Shown here one piece after another: positions 16,386 through 27,799 of a DNA stretch of 64,000 nt. The position numbers were made by a program, and so were the translations under genes. The DNA lies in NCBI RefSeq assembly GCF_028618435.1, contig NZ_JAQISW010000008.1, forward strand, positions 17,918 to 81,917, given 5' to 3'. Position 1 is the first letter of the stretch; each line of letters starts with the position of its first letter. The notes under the pieces were generated by a model, which was not told the DNA's origin, did no database searches, and saw nothing but the letters and a program-made list of their open reading frames with translations. The DNA comes from Bartonella sp. MM73XJBT.G. Its GTDB lineage: Bacteria; Pseudomonadota; Alphaproteobacteria; Rhizobiales; Rhizobiaceae.

Positions 16386-16547
16386 TCATGTTGAAAATTC
16401 CCCTTCGCATATTCTTTTGAGATTTTGAGTGTTATGAGAGAAATACTCTTTCTTCACGTGTATGGATGGTTGTAGTAACGGTTTTATGAAGCTTTTGAAA
16501 GCTGTTGGTATGAGAGCTCTACACTGTTCTGTTACGATTGTTTTCAT
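16386..16547 (-). pseudogene. Relic Fic antitoxin (biaA-like) in front of bepC
   Basis: A 53-codon open frame ends 53 bp before bepC and has its own ribosome binding site (AAGGAATAGGC before ATG). It begins MKT like the biaA-like gene at 21701-21916, and its 3' half aligns with that protein: FSHNTQNLKRICEGEFS against SFHSKTLKNLEEYAKGTIS. The central inhibition-helix region is shortened and scrambled, with no S/TxxxE(G/N). Position and orientation match the antitoxin-effector pairing of the bepA locus. I read it as a decayed antitoxin left after BepC lost Fic activity; it could still encode a short peptide. Confidence 0.55.
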
Positions 16548-17987
16548 GCCTATTCCTTTTTTCATTTATTTTAGCTTCTCTGATGTTTGCTTATTCTTTA
16601 TAATCCTGTTACCCTGTAAAATACTGATATTAAAGACAGTGATATGGATCCCATGAGGAGATGGGTTTTTGAGAGTTTTTTTTGATAAACCATGCTGGAT
16701 GAAATTTTTATTCTTTAAGATAAAGCTTTGAGATAAGGGGAGGCTAAAAAGAAAAATGTTGTTTAAGATTTTCGTTGTTTTGCCTTTAAAAAAGTTGTTT
16801 GCAAGAGCCTTTTGATGAAGGGTATGGATATGGCAGAGAAGATCGCTCTTGGTTATTGGATGGTTTGGATATTTTCCAGACACCGCTCTTAGGGATCTAT
16901 GAATAAAAGCAGCTAGCAAGAATTTCTCTCCATAATGTTTTTTTATTGGTCTATGCGGACATTTCGTTGGTGCGTTTACAACAAAATGTATTTTACTTTA
17001 TGTTGTTTTTCTTAAATTGTATGGCACTGCTTTAAGATCTATAAGAGGAAAAAAACTTTCTTTTGGCTAGAAAAAAGCTGTTTTTTCAGCGCTTGGTTAT
17101 TAAAGTAGAACACGCGATGATATCGTAAAGGGGAAAAAAGCTGTCTCAGAATATTTTATTCATTTTGGTGTATATCTTGGATGTTTTTTGAGGGGAAACG
17201 GTGTTTATTGTGTAGGTATTTTGAGAGTTTTTGTCTTAAAGGCAAATCTTCTGTTTATTATATTCTGTAATGGAGGCACGTCCTTTACGTAAAATAGAGC
17301 ACCATTATGTAGTATCTTTACAGGATTAGGATTGTTTTAAAGAGAGATCATTTATCCATTTGGCGAGGGGGCTCCTCAATGGTATAATGGTAAAGCTCCC
17401 ATAAAGCGTATAAAATCTATTGAGCCCTCCCATTTTTATGCTTCATAAAGAAGCTGGTACCATTACACATTTTGTTCGTGCTGAAATGTTGCCGATCAAT
17501 CCTTGGGCCTTGAGGTGATTTATGAAAAGGCATGCCTTTCTTGTACAGAGTTCTACTTTACTTGAGGCTCCTACTTATGACGTGTGAGTGATAGGATTGT
17601 GATTGAGTCAACATGGAACAGATTTGAAATGAGATAATTTTACGCTATTGGGTTTCTCATTCAACACAAAAATATGAATTATCATTATAAATCAATGTAT
17701 TTTAAAATTATATATGAAAAACTTTGTGAGAGAATGTTCCTTTTTGGAGGATATTGGTGTCGCTATTGGTTGGGGGGATGGGCGTTTTTGATAGAGACTT
17801 TTAAAAGATCATGGTTGTTGGTAAAGTGACGCACAAAATATAAAAGGAAAAAACACGGATTTTTTGACTCTGTTTTTCTTGTATGGAGATGGGGGTTTTT
17901 CGTTCATAGGTTTTCAAAAAATAGAGATGTATGCTTTTTTTTGTTTTGTTGTCATTCTTTCTATCTTCAATACCTATAATGGGAGAG
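16548..17987. other. Long spacer between virD4 and the bepC unit
   Basis: No credible gene is found; the frames present lack ribosome binding sites and have non-coding composition. The right half holds intergenic repeat sequence: a GGTATAATGGTAAAGC block at about 17380 and the core repeat at 17596-17702. Confidence 0.5.
17372..17702 (+). repeat. Composite dispersed intergenic repeat, copy 2
   Basis: An upstream block (AATGGTATAATGGTAAAGC, then TTTTTATGCTTCATAAAG) is followed about 100 bp later by the core TGATTGAGTCAACATGGAAC, TTTCTCATTCAAC and TTATAAATCAAT. The same two-part order is seen at 45.9-46.3, 47.6-47.9 and 59.5-59.9 kb. Confidence 0.65.
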
Positions 17988-19904
17988 CTAATTTTTCTTT
18001 TGTGGGGCAAAACGGTTTTTTGCGGCAGCGGCTAACATTTCTTTTCTTCTGAAATAGACTGCGCGACCACATCGTAAAGGAGGATGCCCTTGCATAAGAA
18101 TAATTTGTTCATCTTGACGCATTTCTTGAATAACCTCGTGGGGTAAAATGAGGGCCCTTTGTTGGTAATTTATATTGTAAGAGCTCTTCCCTAAAGATAG
18201 ACTTCTTGGTTTGTTCACTCCGGTGACTTCAACGGTCATTTGACCACAGCGTTCGGAAATCTCTTTAGCTGTTTGAAGGTCTTTAATGGCAGCATAACTG
18301 ACAAAAGAGCAGCTTTCAAACCATGAACGCGCTCCTGATTCGCCAAAGTGATTGACCAACTGACCAGTGGATTGATAAAAGAGCATTAAGGATGTACCGT
18401 ATTTACGTCCACGATCACGGGCTTCTTCTAAAATATTCATATAGCCTAGAAGATCGACTTCATCTAAGACAAATAAAACACGCTTTTTATAGTTACCGTC
18501 TGCTGTAACCATGGCATTGAGAAAGGCACCAATAATGACACGTCCTATCGCTGGATAACTGTTTAAAATGCTTGCAGGGAGATTGAGAAAAACATCTATA
18601 TTACCATTGGTAATATCTGAAGAGGAAAAATCATCGCCGCAGACAAGATTTGCGTAATTGGACAAAGAAAGCCATTGGGTGTCTTTTGAGGCGGTTGTGT
18701 AGACTCCTGAAAAAGTTTGTTCTGCCATTTCTGTAAAAATGCCCACCATTTCGCGAATAAAAGGAGAAGGTGTTGTTTCTTGAATCATACGTAATTGATT
18801 GATAATAGCTGTTTCTGATTGAGAAAGAATTTCACGCAGTGTTTTTAAATTGCGCTCATGGTCTTCATATTCATCAGAAAATATGACATGAGCAAGAAGA
18901 GCCGTTAAAAGATTATGGGCTTGTGTCGAGAAATATTCCGCTGAAGAATTGTCTGACTTTTTATCGGTGAGAAGAAGTTTGGAAAAACCGACAATATTTG
19001 CTTCACGTTGTGTGCGTGGGACGCTGTCGTCTAAAAGCCAATCGATGACATTAAAACTTTTTGTTAAAAGTGAATTAGGATCGAGAATAATAACATTTCT
19101 ATTTTCCATTTTTTGACGGGAAAATTTGACGATTGGGGCAACTTCTGTTGATGGGTCAAGACAAATAATAGATCCTGGATAAGTTAAACACGTAGGAATC
19201 ACTGTACTTGTGGTTTTATAACCACCAGAACCAGCAAAAAAAATCATATGGGTTGAACCAAAATCAAGGTTAAAGGTTAGCAAAGGTACTGTTCCACCTT
19301 TGCCCCATGTTGTTTTATTGCCAGGTGCAAAGGGAATTTTGCACACATTATCTTGATCAACACGGTATCTTTCCCCCACAACAATTTGTCCATTGGCAGG
19401 AAAGATTTTTGCGGCCTCTCTTAAATCCATCCATGCGGCTCCCCCAAAAACCTCTTTTTTTGCACGCTTGACCTTATTTTTAGGTGGAGAGGTTGTTATA
19501 AATTGAATGATAGAAAAAAAAGCACCAATAATGATGCCAAAGACAACCATAGGATCCATGAATTGAAGTGCATAGCTCCATGTTATTCCTTGTTGGCCAA
19601 CATAGGGACTTAAACGTTTTATTTCAATTCCAATGTAGTAAAGAGCAATGGTTCCAAAAAAGGACAGGGAAACAACACTAATTATTTTACGCAGGTGCAA
19701 TTTTTGCGAGAGACTATACAACAATAAAACAGCAGCCGTTAATGCTAAGTCTAATAAAGGTTTTGAACGAAGGGTCCAATACACTTGATCGCTCTTTAGT
19801 CCATTTGTTATCAGCAATAAAAAATGAGGAACAAGGAATATCGTTAAAGCACCTAAAGCAATAGGAGTTAAAATAAGGATCATTTGTGTCTTGGTATATT
19901 TCAT
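17988..19904 (-). CDS. virD4: T4SS coupling protein VirD4
   Basis: This 638-residue VirD4/TraG ATPase binds effector BID signals and passes them to the VirB channel at the inner membrane. Several N-terminal membrane segments (within residues 1-140) are followed by the nucleotide-binding domain with Walker A FAGSGGYKTTS (about 225-235) and Walker B LFVLDEVDLLGYM (about 455-467). The N-terminal KEVFGGAAWMD stretch is typical of the family. It lies between the bepA-like gene and bepC, as in other Bartonella virB/bep loci. The ribosome binding site is weak (GAGAG, about ten bases upstream). Confidence 0.96.
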   Translation of the reverse strand: MKYTKTQMILILTPIALGALTIFLVPHFLLLITNGLKSDQVYWTLRSKPLLDLALTAAVLLLYSLSQKLHLRKIISVVSLSFFGTIALYYIGIEIKRLSPYVGQQGITWSYALQFMDPMVVFGIIIGAFFSIIQFITTSPPKNKVKRAKKEVFGGAAWMDLREAAKIFPANGQIVVGERYRVDQDNVCKIPFAPGNKTTWGKGGTVPLLTFNLDFGSTHMIFFAGSGGYKTTSTVIPTCLTYPGSIICLDPSTEVAPIVKFSRQKMENRNVIILDPNSLLTKSFNVIDWLLDDSVPRTQREANIVGFSKLLLTDKKSDNSSAEYFSTQAHNLLTALLAHVIFSDEYEDHERNLKTLREILSQSETAIINQLRMIQETTPSPFIREMVGIFTEMAEQTFSGVYTTASKDTQWLSLSNYANLVCGDDFSSSDITNGNIDVFLNLPASILNSYPAIGRVIIGAFLNAMVTADGNYKKRVLFVLDEVDLLGYMNILEEARDRGRKYGTSLMLFYQSTGQLVNHFGESGARSWFESCSFVSYAAIKDLQTAKEISERCGQMTVEVTGVNKPRSLSLGKSSYNINYQQRALILPHEVIQEMRQDEQIILMQGHPPLRCGRAVYFRRKEMLAAAAKNRFAPQKKN

Positions 19905-20055
19905 TGTATTCTACTCTCAAATCTCTCTAGAATATATTGTGAAATGCTCTTTTTTTCAGGGGGGTAATACTCTTTTTTTGTAAAGGCGCAAGATAACGCT
20001 AACCCGTTTTCATTTATGCAGCTTTCTCATGAAAAAGAAAAACTTGGATCCATTC

Positions 20056-21690
20056 TTAGCTGGCCATAGCGAGCACATTTAAACGGTTGACTGTACGTGT
20101 GCAGGCTTGCTGGTGTGCTTCTTTGGCTTGCTTAATGGTTTGCGTAATTTGCTTTGCCTTATTCTCTGAAACACCAATGCTTTGAGCTAATGTTTCGTAA
20201 TCATTATTTTTGACAGCTTTATGTTCATTTTCTGAGAGACGGCTATTGATTTTTTTTACAAAGCTGGTCAGCTCTTTTTGAAGTCCAAGATTTTTTGCTA
20301 AAGATTCTTGCTGTAACTCTTTTGGTAAGGCAAAAAAATTTTGTAAGCTTTGACTTGGCATTTGTACTGTTTTGGAACGGCGTGCTTGTTCTGTTGTATG
20401 TTCTTGAGTAATTTCCTTCTTCGCATGTTCTACAGCATGGGTGAAATTTACAACGGCAGTACAAAGCATCTCAAGATGGTTTTTAGCGTTTGCACGTGCT
20501 GGACTTTGGAGTCCACATAAACTCAAACCAGCAAGATGAGCAACAGAGTGCGGTGTCCTTTCGATCTGGTTGGCAAGTCGTTGGCCTAATTGCGGATTGT
20601 TAATAATCCCGACCATTTGTTTATCTAATGTTTTTGCGTTGCCATAAATAATGTTTGCTAATTGCTGAATTTGGTCTCGTGCTGTTTGGACACACGCATC
20701 TTCTGCGATCATTCCAGCCTTTTCATTTTTTGTTAAAGGGGCTAATTTTTCTTCTGGAATGAGAATTTTTTCAAGCAGTTCAGTTTTAGGAGGTGTAAAG
20801 GTCAATTTGTCGCTGGGTTTTAATGTTTTTTGTTGTTCTGTTGTCAGATCTGTTTTGCGGCCGATAATGTAAATCCCTTCTACATCGAGCATAAAGCTGT
20901 CAAAGAGAGCCCCTCTATAGATTCCGGTATAGGTTTCATCTTCCTTTGCAACCATAACAAGACGATCATTTAAATCGCGTCCGCTCTTTTTCATGTTGTT
21001 CATGAATTCTTGTAAAAGACATATTTTTTCTGGATGTGAGATATCTTCAAAAAGATCTTTCATCGGTTCTGCATTGCCATAGTGTGCGGCTTGGGTATAG
21101 GCCGTCATCATACGTTCTCGTGTTGTGAGTGAAAAATCAAGCCGATGGCCTGCGCTTTTGGCGAGATTTTCAAAAAAGAACTCTATTGTGTGTTCATTGC
21201 CATCTATGAAGGGGTGTATATTTTTAAGAGAGACAAAGAGTGGCACGGTTTCAGAAATGAAATCTTCGCGCGTTAAGCCTTTCAAATTATCTTTTTCGGC
21301 AAGTGTTTTCTCTATTTTCTTTAAGCCGTCGAGGATTTTCTCAGCATTTACAAAAGTATTGTCCCATTCTGTTCTTTTTATTTCTGGCATGACGGCAACG
21401 CTTCCGTCTGCAAATGTGAAGGGAGTCGTGCGGATTTGCCCAGACCATACAAATGTTTCTTTAAACAAATGGTGATGGATATAGCTTAGATAAAAGCAAT
21501 CAAAATGTTCTGGCAGAGATTCACGACGCAGGCTTTTTAATCCTTTTTCTATATCATGTGAACATTTTTCCCGAAAGCGTTCTAAATCTGTCTCTCCATA
21601 TTTATTTTTGAGTATTTGGGTTCCGGGATAGAGATAATTATGGGGAGAGGGGTGATCTATATTTTTGGTTTTTGCTTTTGCTTTGGGCAT
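20056..21690 (-). CDS. bepA: BepA-like Fic-OB-BID effector with degenerate Fic motif
   Basis: This protein has 544 residues from MPKAKAKT, preceded by AAGGAAG seven bases upstream; an earlier start would run into the preceding gene. Length and position (after virB11, before virD4) match bepA. The Fic domain (about 15-225) keeps the flap TTPFTFADGSVAVMP, but its active-site motif is HPFIDGNEHTIE (159-170) instead of HxFx(D/E)GNGRxxR. Histidine, Asp, Gly and Asn remain; the second glycine and both arginines are lost. OB-fold about 245-315, BID about 325-445 (LCGLQSPARANAK), then the post-BID helical region; the tail ends LAMAS. BepA proper is an AMP-transferase and its BID protects host cells from apoptosis. 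Here AMPylation is doubtful and BID activity more likely. The symbol rests on position and length. Confidence 0.85.
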   Translation of the reverse strand: MPKAKAKTKNIDHPSPHNYLYPGTQILKNKYGETDLERFREKCSHDIEKGLKSLRRESLPEHFDCFYLSYIHHHLFKETFVWSGQIRTTPFTFADGSVAVMPEIKRTEWDNTFVNAEKILDGLKKIEKTLAEKDNLKGLTREDFISETVPLFVSLKNIHPFIDGNEHTIEFFFENLAKSAGHRLDFSLTTRERMMTAYTQAAHYGNAEPMKDLFEDISHPEKICLLQEFMNNMKKSGRDLNDRLVMVAKEDETYTGIYRGALFDSFMLDVEGIYIIGRKTDLTTEQQKTLKPSDKLTFTPPKTELLEKILIPEEKLAPLTKNEKAGMIAEDACVQTARDQIQQLANIIYGNAKTLDKQMVGIINNPQLGQRLANQIERTPHSVAHLAGLSLCGLQSPARANAKNHLEMLCTAVVNFTHAVEHAKKEITQEHTTEQARRSKTVQMPSQSLQNFFALPKELQQESLAKNLGLQKELTSFVKKINSRLSENEHKAVKNNDYETLAQSIGVSENKAKQITQTIKQAKEAHQQACTRTVNRLNVLAMAS

Positions 21691-21700
21691 CGTTGCTTCC

Positions 21701-21916
21701 TTATAATATCGTGTTGTCCATGAGAGTATTAAATTCCTCGAGTGAAATAGTCCCCTTTGCATATTCTTCTAAATTTTTTAGCGTTTTGGAATGAAAGCTT
21801 ATTCCTTCTCTCGTATGGGGGCTGATGGCGCAATCAACGGCTTGGCGGCATTGTTTTAATTTTTCCGCTGTCATCAATAAAAGGTTTTCTCTGTTTTCTA
21901 TTGCTTTGGTTTTCAT
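21701..21916 (-). CDS. biaA: Small Fic antitoxin (BiaA/VbhA-like)
   Basis: This 71-residue helical protein ends ten bases before the bepA-like start, so the effector's ribosome binding site overlaps its stop. Class I Fic proteins are held inactive by such small antitoxins (VbhA; BiaA in Bartonella), whose helix carries S/TxxxE(G/N). Here the aligned segment is AISPHTREG: the Glu-Gly pair is present but the serine position holds proline. The C-terminal YAKGTISLEEFN matches the conserved antitoxin end. AAAGGAAAAATGC precedes the ATG. It probably blocks toxicity before secretion or acts as a chaperone; with the partner's arginine lost, inhibition may no longer be needed. Confidence 0.7.
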   Translation of the reverse strand: MKTKAIENRENLLLMTAEKLKQCRQAVDCAISPHTREGISFHSKTLKNLEEYAKGTISLEEFNTLMDNTIL

Positions 21917-21989
21917 GCATTTTTCCTTTTATGTGCAATGTATGTCCAATCGTTGCTTTAAAAGAGCCTTCAACCGATATGATCTTGTC

Positions 21990-23060
21990 TTAATTACCTC
22001 CAAAGATGTTTCGTTGTTTGAAAGGATCATAATAAATTTCTGTGACCTTAAATTTTCCTTCAACCCGTTTGCATTGTATGATGATATCAATCATTGAAAT
22101 CAATAAACCTCGAATATCATCACGCTCTAAATCGCCCCCTCCTTCACTTTCTTTGACCAAAAGGGTCATTTGCTCAAAAGCAGCAAGGGCTGTTGAGGCA
22201 TGAACCGTCGTAATTGACCCTGGATGGCCCGAATTGACATTGCGGATATAATAAAAGGCTGTACCATCTCGAAGTTCTTGCAAAAGAATACGATCAGGAC
22301 GCATTCGTAAAGATGATTCAAGCAATTCTTTGGGGCCAACAGAAGCTAAGCCTTGTCCATCTTTTGAATAGATCATCGAGACATGGTTAGGGTGTGGGAT
22401 CACCAATTCTTGTGTGTCTTCAATGGTGATAATACGCTCGTCTTGAGGAATTTTGGCGATTAATGCTTTGGATAATGTTGTTTTTCCCGAACCCGTTTTT
22501 CCCGCAATTAAAATATTTTTCTGGTATTCTACAGCTTGATTTAAAAAGGAAACAAAGTCTTTATTGCAGTAGGCATTGGCTAAGTTATGCTCGATGACTT
22601 TGAGTTCATTAAAACGCGTATGATAATCATTCAATGGCGTGAAAGAGACCTGCTCACAGTGCGAGAAGAGACCTTTATGAGCGAGTTCTTCGAGAGAAAA
22701 ATTCTGTGATGATGGTTTACGAATTGTCATACTAATTGTGCCTTTTTCGACAGCTGGTGGAATGACAATTTGAATGCGTTCATTGCCAGGCAGAGTCGCC
22801 GATAATATTGGATTCTTGTCTGAAATATTTTGCTTGGAATAGGAAGCGACAACTTTCGCAATCCCCATAAGCTCATTAAAAGAGAGAGCCGGTGCTTCTA
22901 TTGTTTTCCAACCATCCAGCCCTTCCGTCATCACTTGATAGGGACGATTGATAACAATTTCAAAAAGACTCTCATCTTTCAAAAAAGCACTGATCGGTTC
23001 AAGTTTTGTGAGAACAACCGTGAGGGTTTCGTCGTTCATGGTGTGTAAGATTTGGTTCAT
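21990..23060 (-). CDS. virB11: T4SS ATPase VirB11
   Basis: This 356-residue hexameric traffic ATPase at the cytoplasmic face powers pilus assembly and substrate transfer. Walker A is AGKTGSGKTTLSK (about 186-198). The Asp box ERIITIEDTQELVIP and the Walker B region MRPDRILLQELRDGTAF follow, and the histidine box GHPGSITTVHAST is intact. It overlaps the virB10 stop by four bases, so the two are translationally coupled. It is the last structural gene before the antitoxin-effector pair. Confidence 0.97.
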   Translation of the reverse strand: MNQILHTMNDETLTVVLTKLEPISAFLKDESLFEIVINRPYQVMTEGLDGWKTIEAPALSFNELMGIAKVVASYSKQNISDKNPILSATLPGNERIQIVIPPAVEKGTISMTIRKPSSQNFSLEELAHKGLFSHCEQVSFTPLNDYHTRFNELKVIEHNLANAYCNKDFVSFLNQAVEYQKNILIAGKTGSGKTTLSKALIAKIPQDERIITIEDTQELVIPHPNHVSMIYSKDGQGLASVGPKELLESSLRMRPDRILLQELRDGTAFYYIRNVNSGHPGSITTVHASTALAAFEQMTLLVKESEGGGDLERDDIRGLLISMIDIIIQCKRVEGKFKVTEIYYDPFKQRNIFGGN

Positions 23061-24230
23061 TCTAAAGGTATCGCAGAATTTTTGTAAAAGTTTCTTGAAA
23101 CAGCTCGGTTGATAATTTGTTTTTTGTTTTCGATGACTTTCAATTTATAAACGCCAGAAAAATCCAAATCGCGGGCAACAAAAACGTTCACCATTTCCCC
23201 TTGGTTTTTGGATAATGTTGGAGGAATATTGGCGTAATTTTCGACAATAATATTTGCAATATTTTGTCCTGAAGAGATTGTTTCAGTCTCTTCTTTGTCT
23301 TGTTTTTTTGATAAGCGTTTATTGGCATAGCTTGTTGCATCTTTTATCAGGGATACAAGAAGTGCAGATCCAATCCTCTCTAACCAATGATTATCGATAT
23401 CACCGTCAAGACCAGAGCGTCCTAAACTATCTGTTGCCGGTGAAGCTAAGGATATAATGATCCCATTGGGGGTTTTTGCTCTATTCCATAGCACAAAGAG
23501 ACGTTTTTGGCCTTTTTTCAATCCAGCGCGATATTCACCAACAATTTGTGTGCCTTTATCAAGGAGCACAACACGACCATTGTCTGATAAAATATCTCTG
23601 GAGATGATACAACTGGCAAAACCTTGTTGATCACTGTTGATGGCTGTTTCTAAGATACAAGGGATAGATGTTCCCATCGCGATGATATAATTTCGATTGC
23701 CAAGGGTTGAAGCACGAATACCTTCAAGCATGGTGGGTTTGAGAAGATGATTAAAACGTTGTGTTGTTTCATCCGGTTTGCTTTCCAGTTGGTGAGGCAA
23801 AACGTTTTTATCGGTTTGTAAATCTATTTTGCTTTGTTGTGTATTCGCATACGCTAATACAGGAGCACGTTGGGCTGCTTCCAACAGGGAATCATCAGAA
23901 TTTAATTGATTGATCTTGGGTGTTGGTAGCTCGACTTTGGGTAATAGAGCGTTATTTTGGTGCGTCTGCTCAAGGGAGGAGGGAGGATTTGGTCGTGCAG
24001 GGCGGAAAAGTTCTGTTTGTTTGATAACTTTCCCTTCTTTTAAAGATTCAATCGGTTGCTTTTTCTCTATAAGTTGTTTTTTGTCTGTAACAAGTGTTGA
24101 ATAGGCTAAATAAAGACAGACACTGAAAAGAATAACAAGGGCGATTGCTTTCCCTATATTGCTCTGTTGACTTTTCCCTTGAGCATTTTTTATTGTATCG
24201 CGATCATTAATGTTTTTTTCATCCACGGCG

Positions 24231-24238
<8 letters not shown>
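23057..24238 (-). CDS. virB10: T4SS core-complex protein VirB10
   Basis: This 393-residue protein spans both membranes and links inner-membrane ATP use to outer-membrane gating. It has a short cytoplasmic part, one transmembrane segment (about residues 29-46), a proline-rich periplasmic region, and the TrbI/VirB10 C-terminal beta domain (about 190-385) with SLGRSGLDGDIDNHWLERIG before the antenna helices. It overlaps virB9 by eight bases and virB11 by four. Confidence 0.96.
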
Positions 24239-26066
<1,828 letters not shown>

Positions 26067-26211
26067 TTTTTGAACTCACAAATATCTTGGAATACAATGC
26101 ATGAGAGCCTTTTATTTTAAACACTTTTACAAGTTTATGTGATGCAAAACCGTGTTTGATTTTGTTGTAAGGCCTAAGATGTTAAGTTTTTCATGGAACA
26201 GGACGATGACA

Positions 26212-26231
26212 CGTGCGCCCTTTGGCGCACG
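26212..26231 (-). other. Stem-loop in the virB6-virB7 gap
   Basis: The perfect 8 bp stem CGTGCGCC/GGCGCACG with a 4-base loop lies in the only sizeable gap of the virB operon. No T-run follows on the minus strand, so it is more likely an mRNA-processing or stabilising element than a terminator. Confidence 0.5.
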
Positions 26232-26271
26232 CAAGGAAAAAATATTTATCCTTTTAGAGAGGTCCTTTATC

Positions 26272-27297
26272 TTAAAACCGTCCACGACCACCCCCTCCAG
26301 CGCTTCCTGAGCTTCCTGCTTTTGCTGCGGCGCCTGCCGTACCTTTACCGGCAGCTCCTGAGATGTTTAAAGTAGCACTTTTTATTGCATTAGCACTTGT
26401 TCTTGCACTATTGGCAACCATTGTGAAAATCTGTCCCCCTGAAGAGATACCAGCGCTAAAGTATGGTCCGCCAGAGGCTAGTGCTGTGGCAATACTGGGA
26501 AGTGCACGGAAGATAATAACCCCTATGATAGAAATGACCATGACAGGAGGGAAAAGAATGTAAATTGATTCATATGAAATTTTGAGAACCTGTAGGATAA
26601 CTTGACATATAATTGTTCCAAGCATGATTACGAGAACTTGTAAAATGGTAAAATTGACCAAAGTTGTAATCCATGCATCGGTATATTTTCGCGTTGTATT
26701 GAACAAATATAAACTAATGAATAGAGGTCCAAGACCTATAATAATAACCAGTGCAACTTGTGCAAACATTTGGACAATAAAACCACCTATACAAAAGAGA
26801 ATAACAGTGAAAAGCATTATAGCACCGAGAATGCCCACAACGATCTTTTCAAAAAGCCAAGCGTTATATAAGACTTCTTGATAGCGGTCACTTGCCTTTA
26901 ACAAAATATAATCAAAAACATTGGAGTCTGCAGGATTTCTGTTTAACGCATTGCCAATAGCGTTGGACAAATCATTGAAGAAAATATCTTTGACATAACT
27001 ATTAAATGTATCCGCATTCGTTGCCATTGTTGTCACAACAACGATTTTAACAACATTATTGAGAAGACTATGCATGGAAAGCGCAACGCGACCTGTCATA
27101 ACATTGTAGCCATAAAGAAAGATAAAAATGATTGCAGCAAGATTTAAGGGCGCTGAAATAGCAGAAGATAACCCACTCACCGTTGTGTCCATCACATTTT
27201 CGAGAGGGTTTAAAATATACCCAGAAATGCTTGTAAATGGAGAAAACTTATCAAATGTAGGAGAACTATAGTCTGACATCTGTACCAGTGCTTTCAA
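26272..27297 (-). CDS. virB6: T4SS inner-membrane channel protein VirB6
   Basis: This 341-residue polytopic protein of the TrbL/VirB6 family has about five to six hydrophobic helices (roughly residues 38-285) and a Gly/Ala/Ser-rich C-terminal tail ending GGGGRGRF. It forms part of the substrate path in the inner membrane. The long start overlaps virB5 by 32 bases; an internal ATG at 27279 (MSDYSSPTF) is a possible alternative start. Confidence 0.92.
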   Translation of the reverse strand: MKALVQMSDYSSPTFDKFSPFTSISGYILNPLENVMDTTVSGLSSAISAPLNLAAIIFIFLYGYNVMTGRVALSMHSLLNNVVKIVVVTTMATNADTFNSYVKDIFFNDLSNAIGNALNRNPADSNVFDYILLKASDRYQEVLYNAWLFEKIVVGILGAIMLFTVILFCIGGFIVQMFAQVALVIIIGLGPLFISLYLFNTTRKYTDAWITTLVNFTILQVLVIMLGTIICQVILQVLKISYESIYILFPPVMVISIIGVIIFRALPSIATALASGGPYFSAGISSGGQIFTMVANSARTSANAIKSATLNISGAAGKGTAGAAAKAGSSGSAGGGGRGRF

Positions 27298-27799
27298 GTT
27301 TTTCTTTTAGTTTTTCTTCTTTTTCTTTTAATTGTGCTTGAATTGTTTTATGTTTTTCTTGCTCCTTTTCTTCACGCAGCTCCTCTTTTGTCTTCGTATC
27401 TTTGGCTTGAATCATATCAAGAGACTGAAGTTTTAACGCATTCGCTTGAAGATCAGCTTGAAGAAGAGAAACTTTTAATTGAAGTTCTTGCTGAAGGGTT
27501 TGAAGTTTCTGCAATTCTTCAAGTTTAGATTGTTTTTCAGTTTCAGTTTCGGTTTTAGTTGTTGCTGTATTTATTTGTGCTTTGAGTTGTTCAAGTTGAT
27601 CTCTTATCTCTTTGATTTTTTTTGTCTTTTCAGTTGCAGTCTTATAAATAGTCTCAGCGGTTTCTGATTTCGCAATATCGAGTTTTTGTGTGTTCTCGAG
27701 TGCTTGTTTATAATATTCATCAGCATCTGGTGAGACTTGTGATAATGCATGAGAAATAAGAGAAAAAGATAACAGTGTTGCTAAGCTATATTTTTTCAT
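27266..27799 (-). CDS. virB5: T4SS minor pilus protein VirB5 (17-kDa antigen type)
   Basis: This 177-residue secreted protein is the Bartonella VirB5, known as the 17-kDa antigen in B. henselae. I use the ATG at 27799, after AAAGGAG, because it places a proper signal peptide (about 19 residues) at the N-terminus. The mature part is a charged helical coiled coil rich in Lys, Glu, Gln and Thr. It overlaps virB4 by 14 bases. Confidence 0.9.
   Translation of the reverse strand: MKKYSLATLLSFSLISHALSQVSPDADEYYKQALENTQKLDIAKSETAETIYKTATEKTKKIKEIRDQLEQLKAQINTATTKTETETEKQSKLEELQKLQTLQQELQLKVSLLQADLQANALKLQSLDMIQAKDTKTKEELREEKEQEKHKTIQAQLKEKEEKLKEKLESTGTDVRL

Noticed and set aside
16566..16919. 117-codon minus-strand frame between virD4 and bepC
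   Set aside because: No ribosome binding site, no recognisable domain and composition like random AT-rich sequence.
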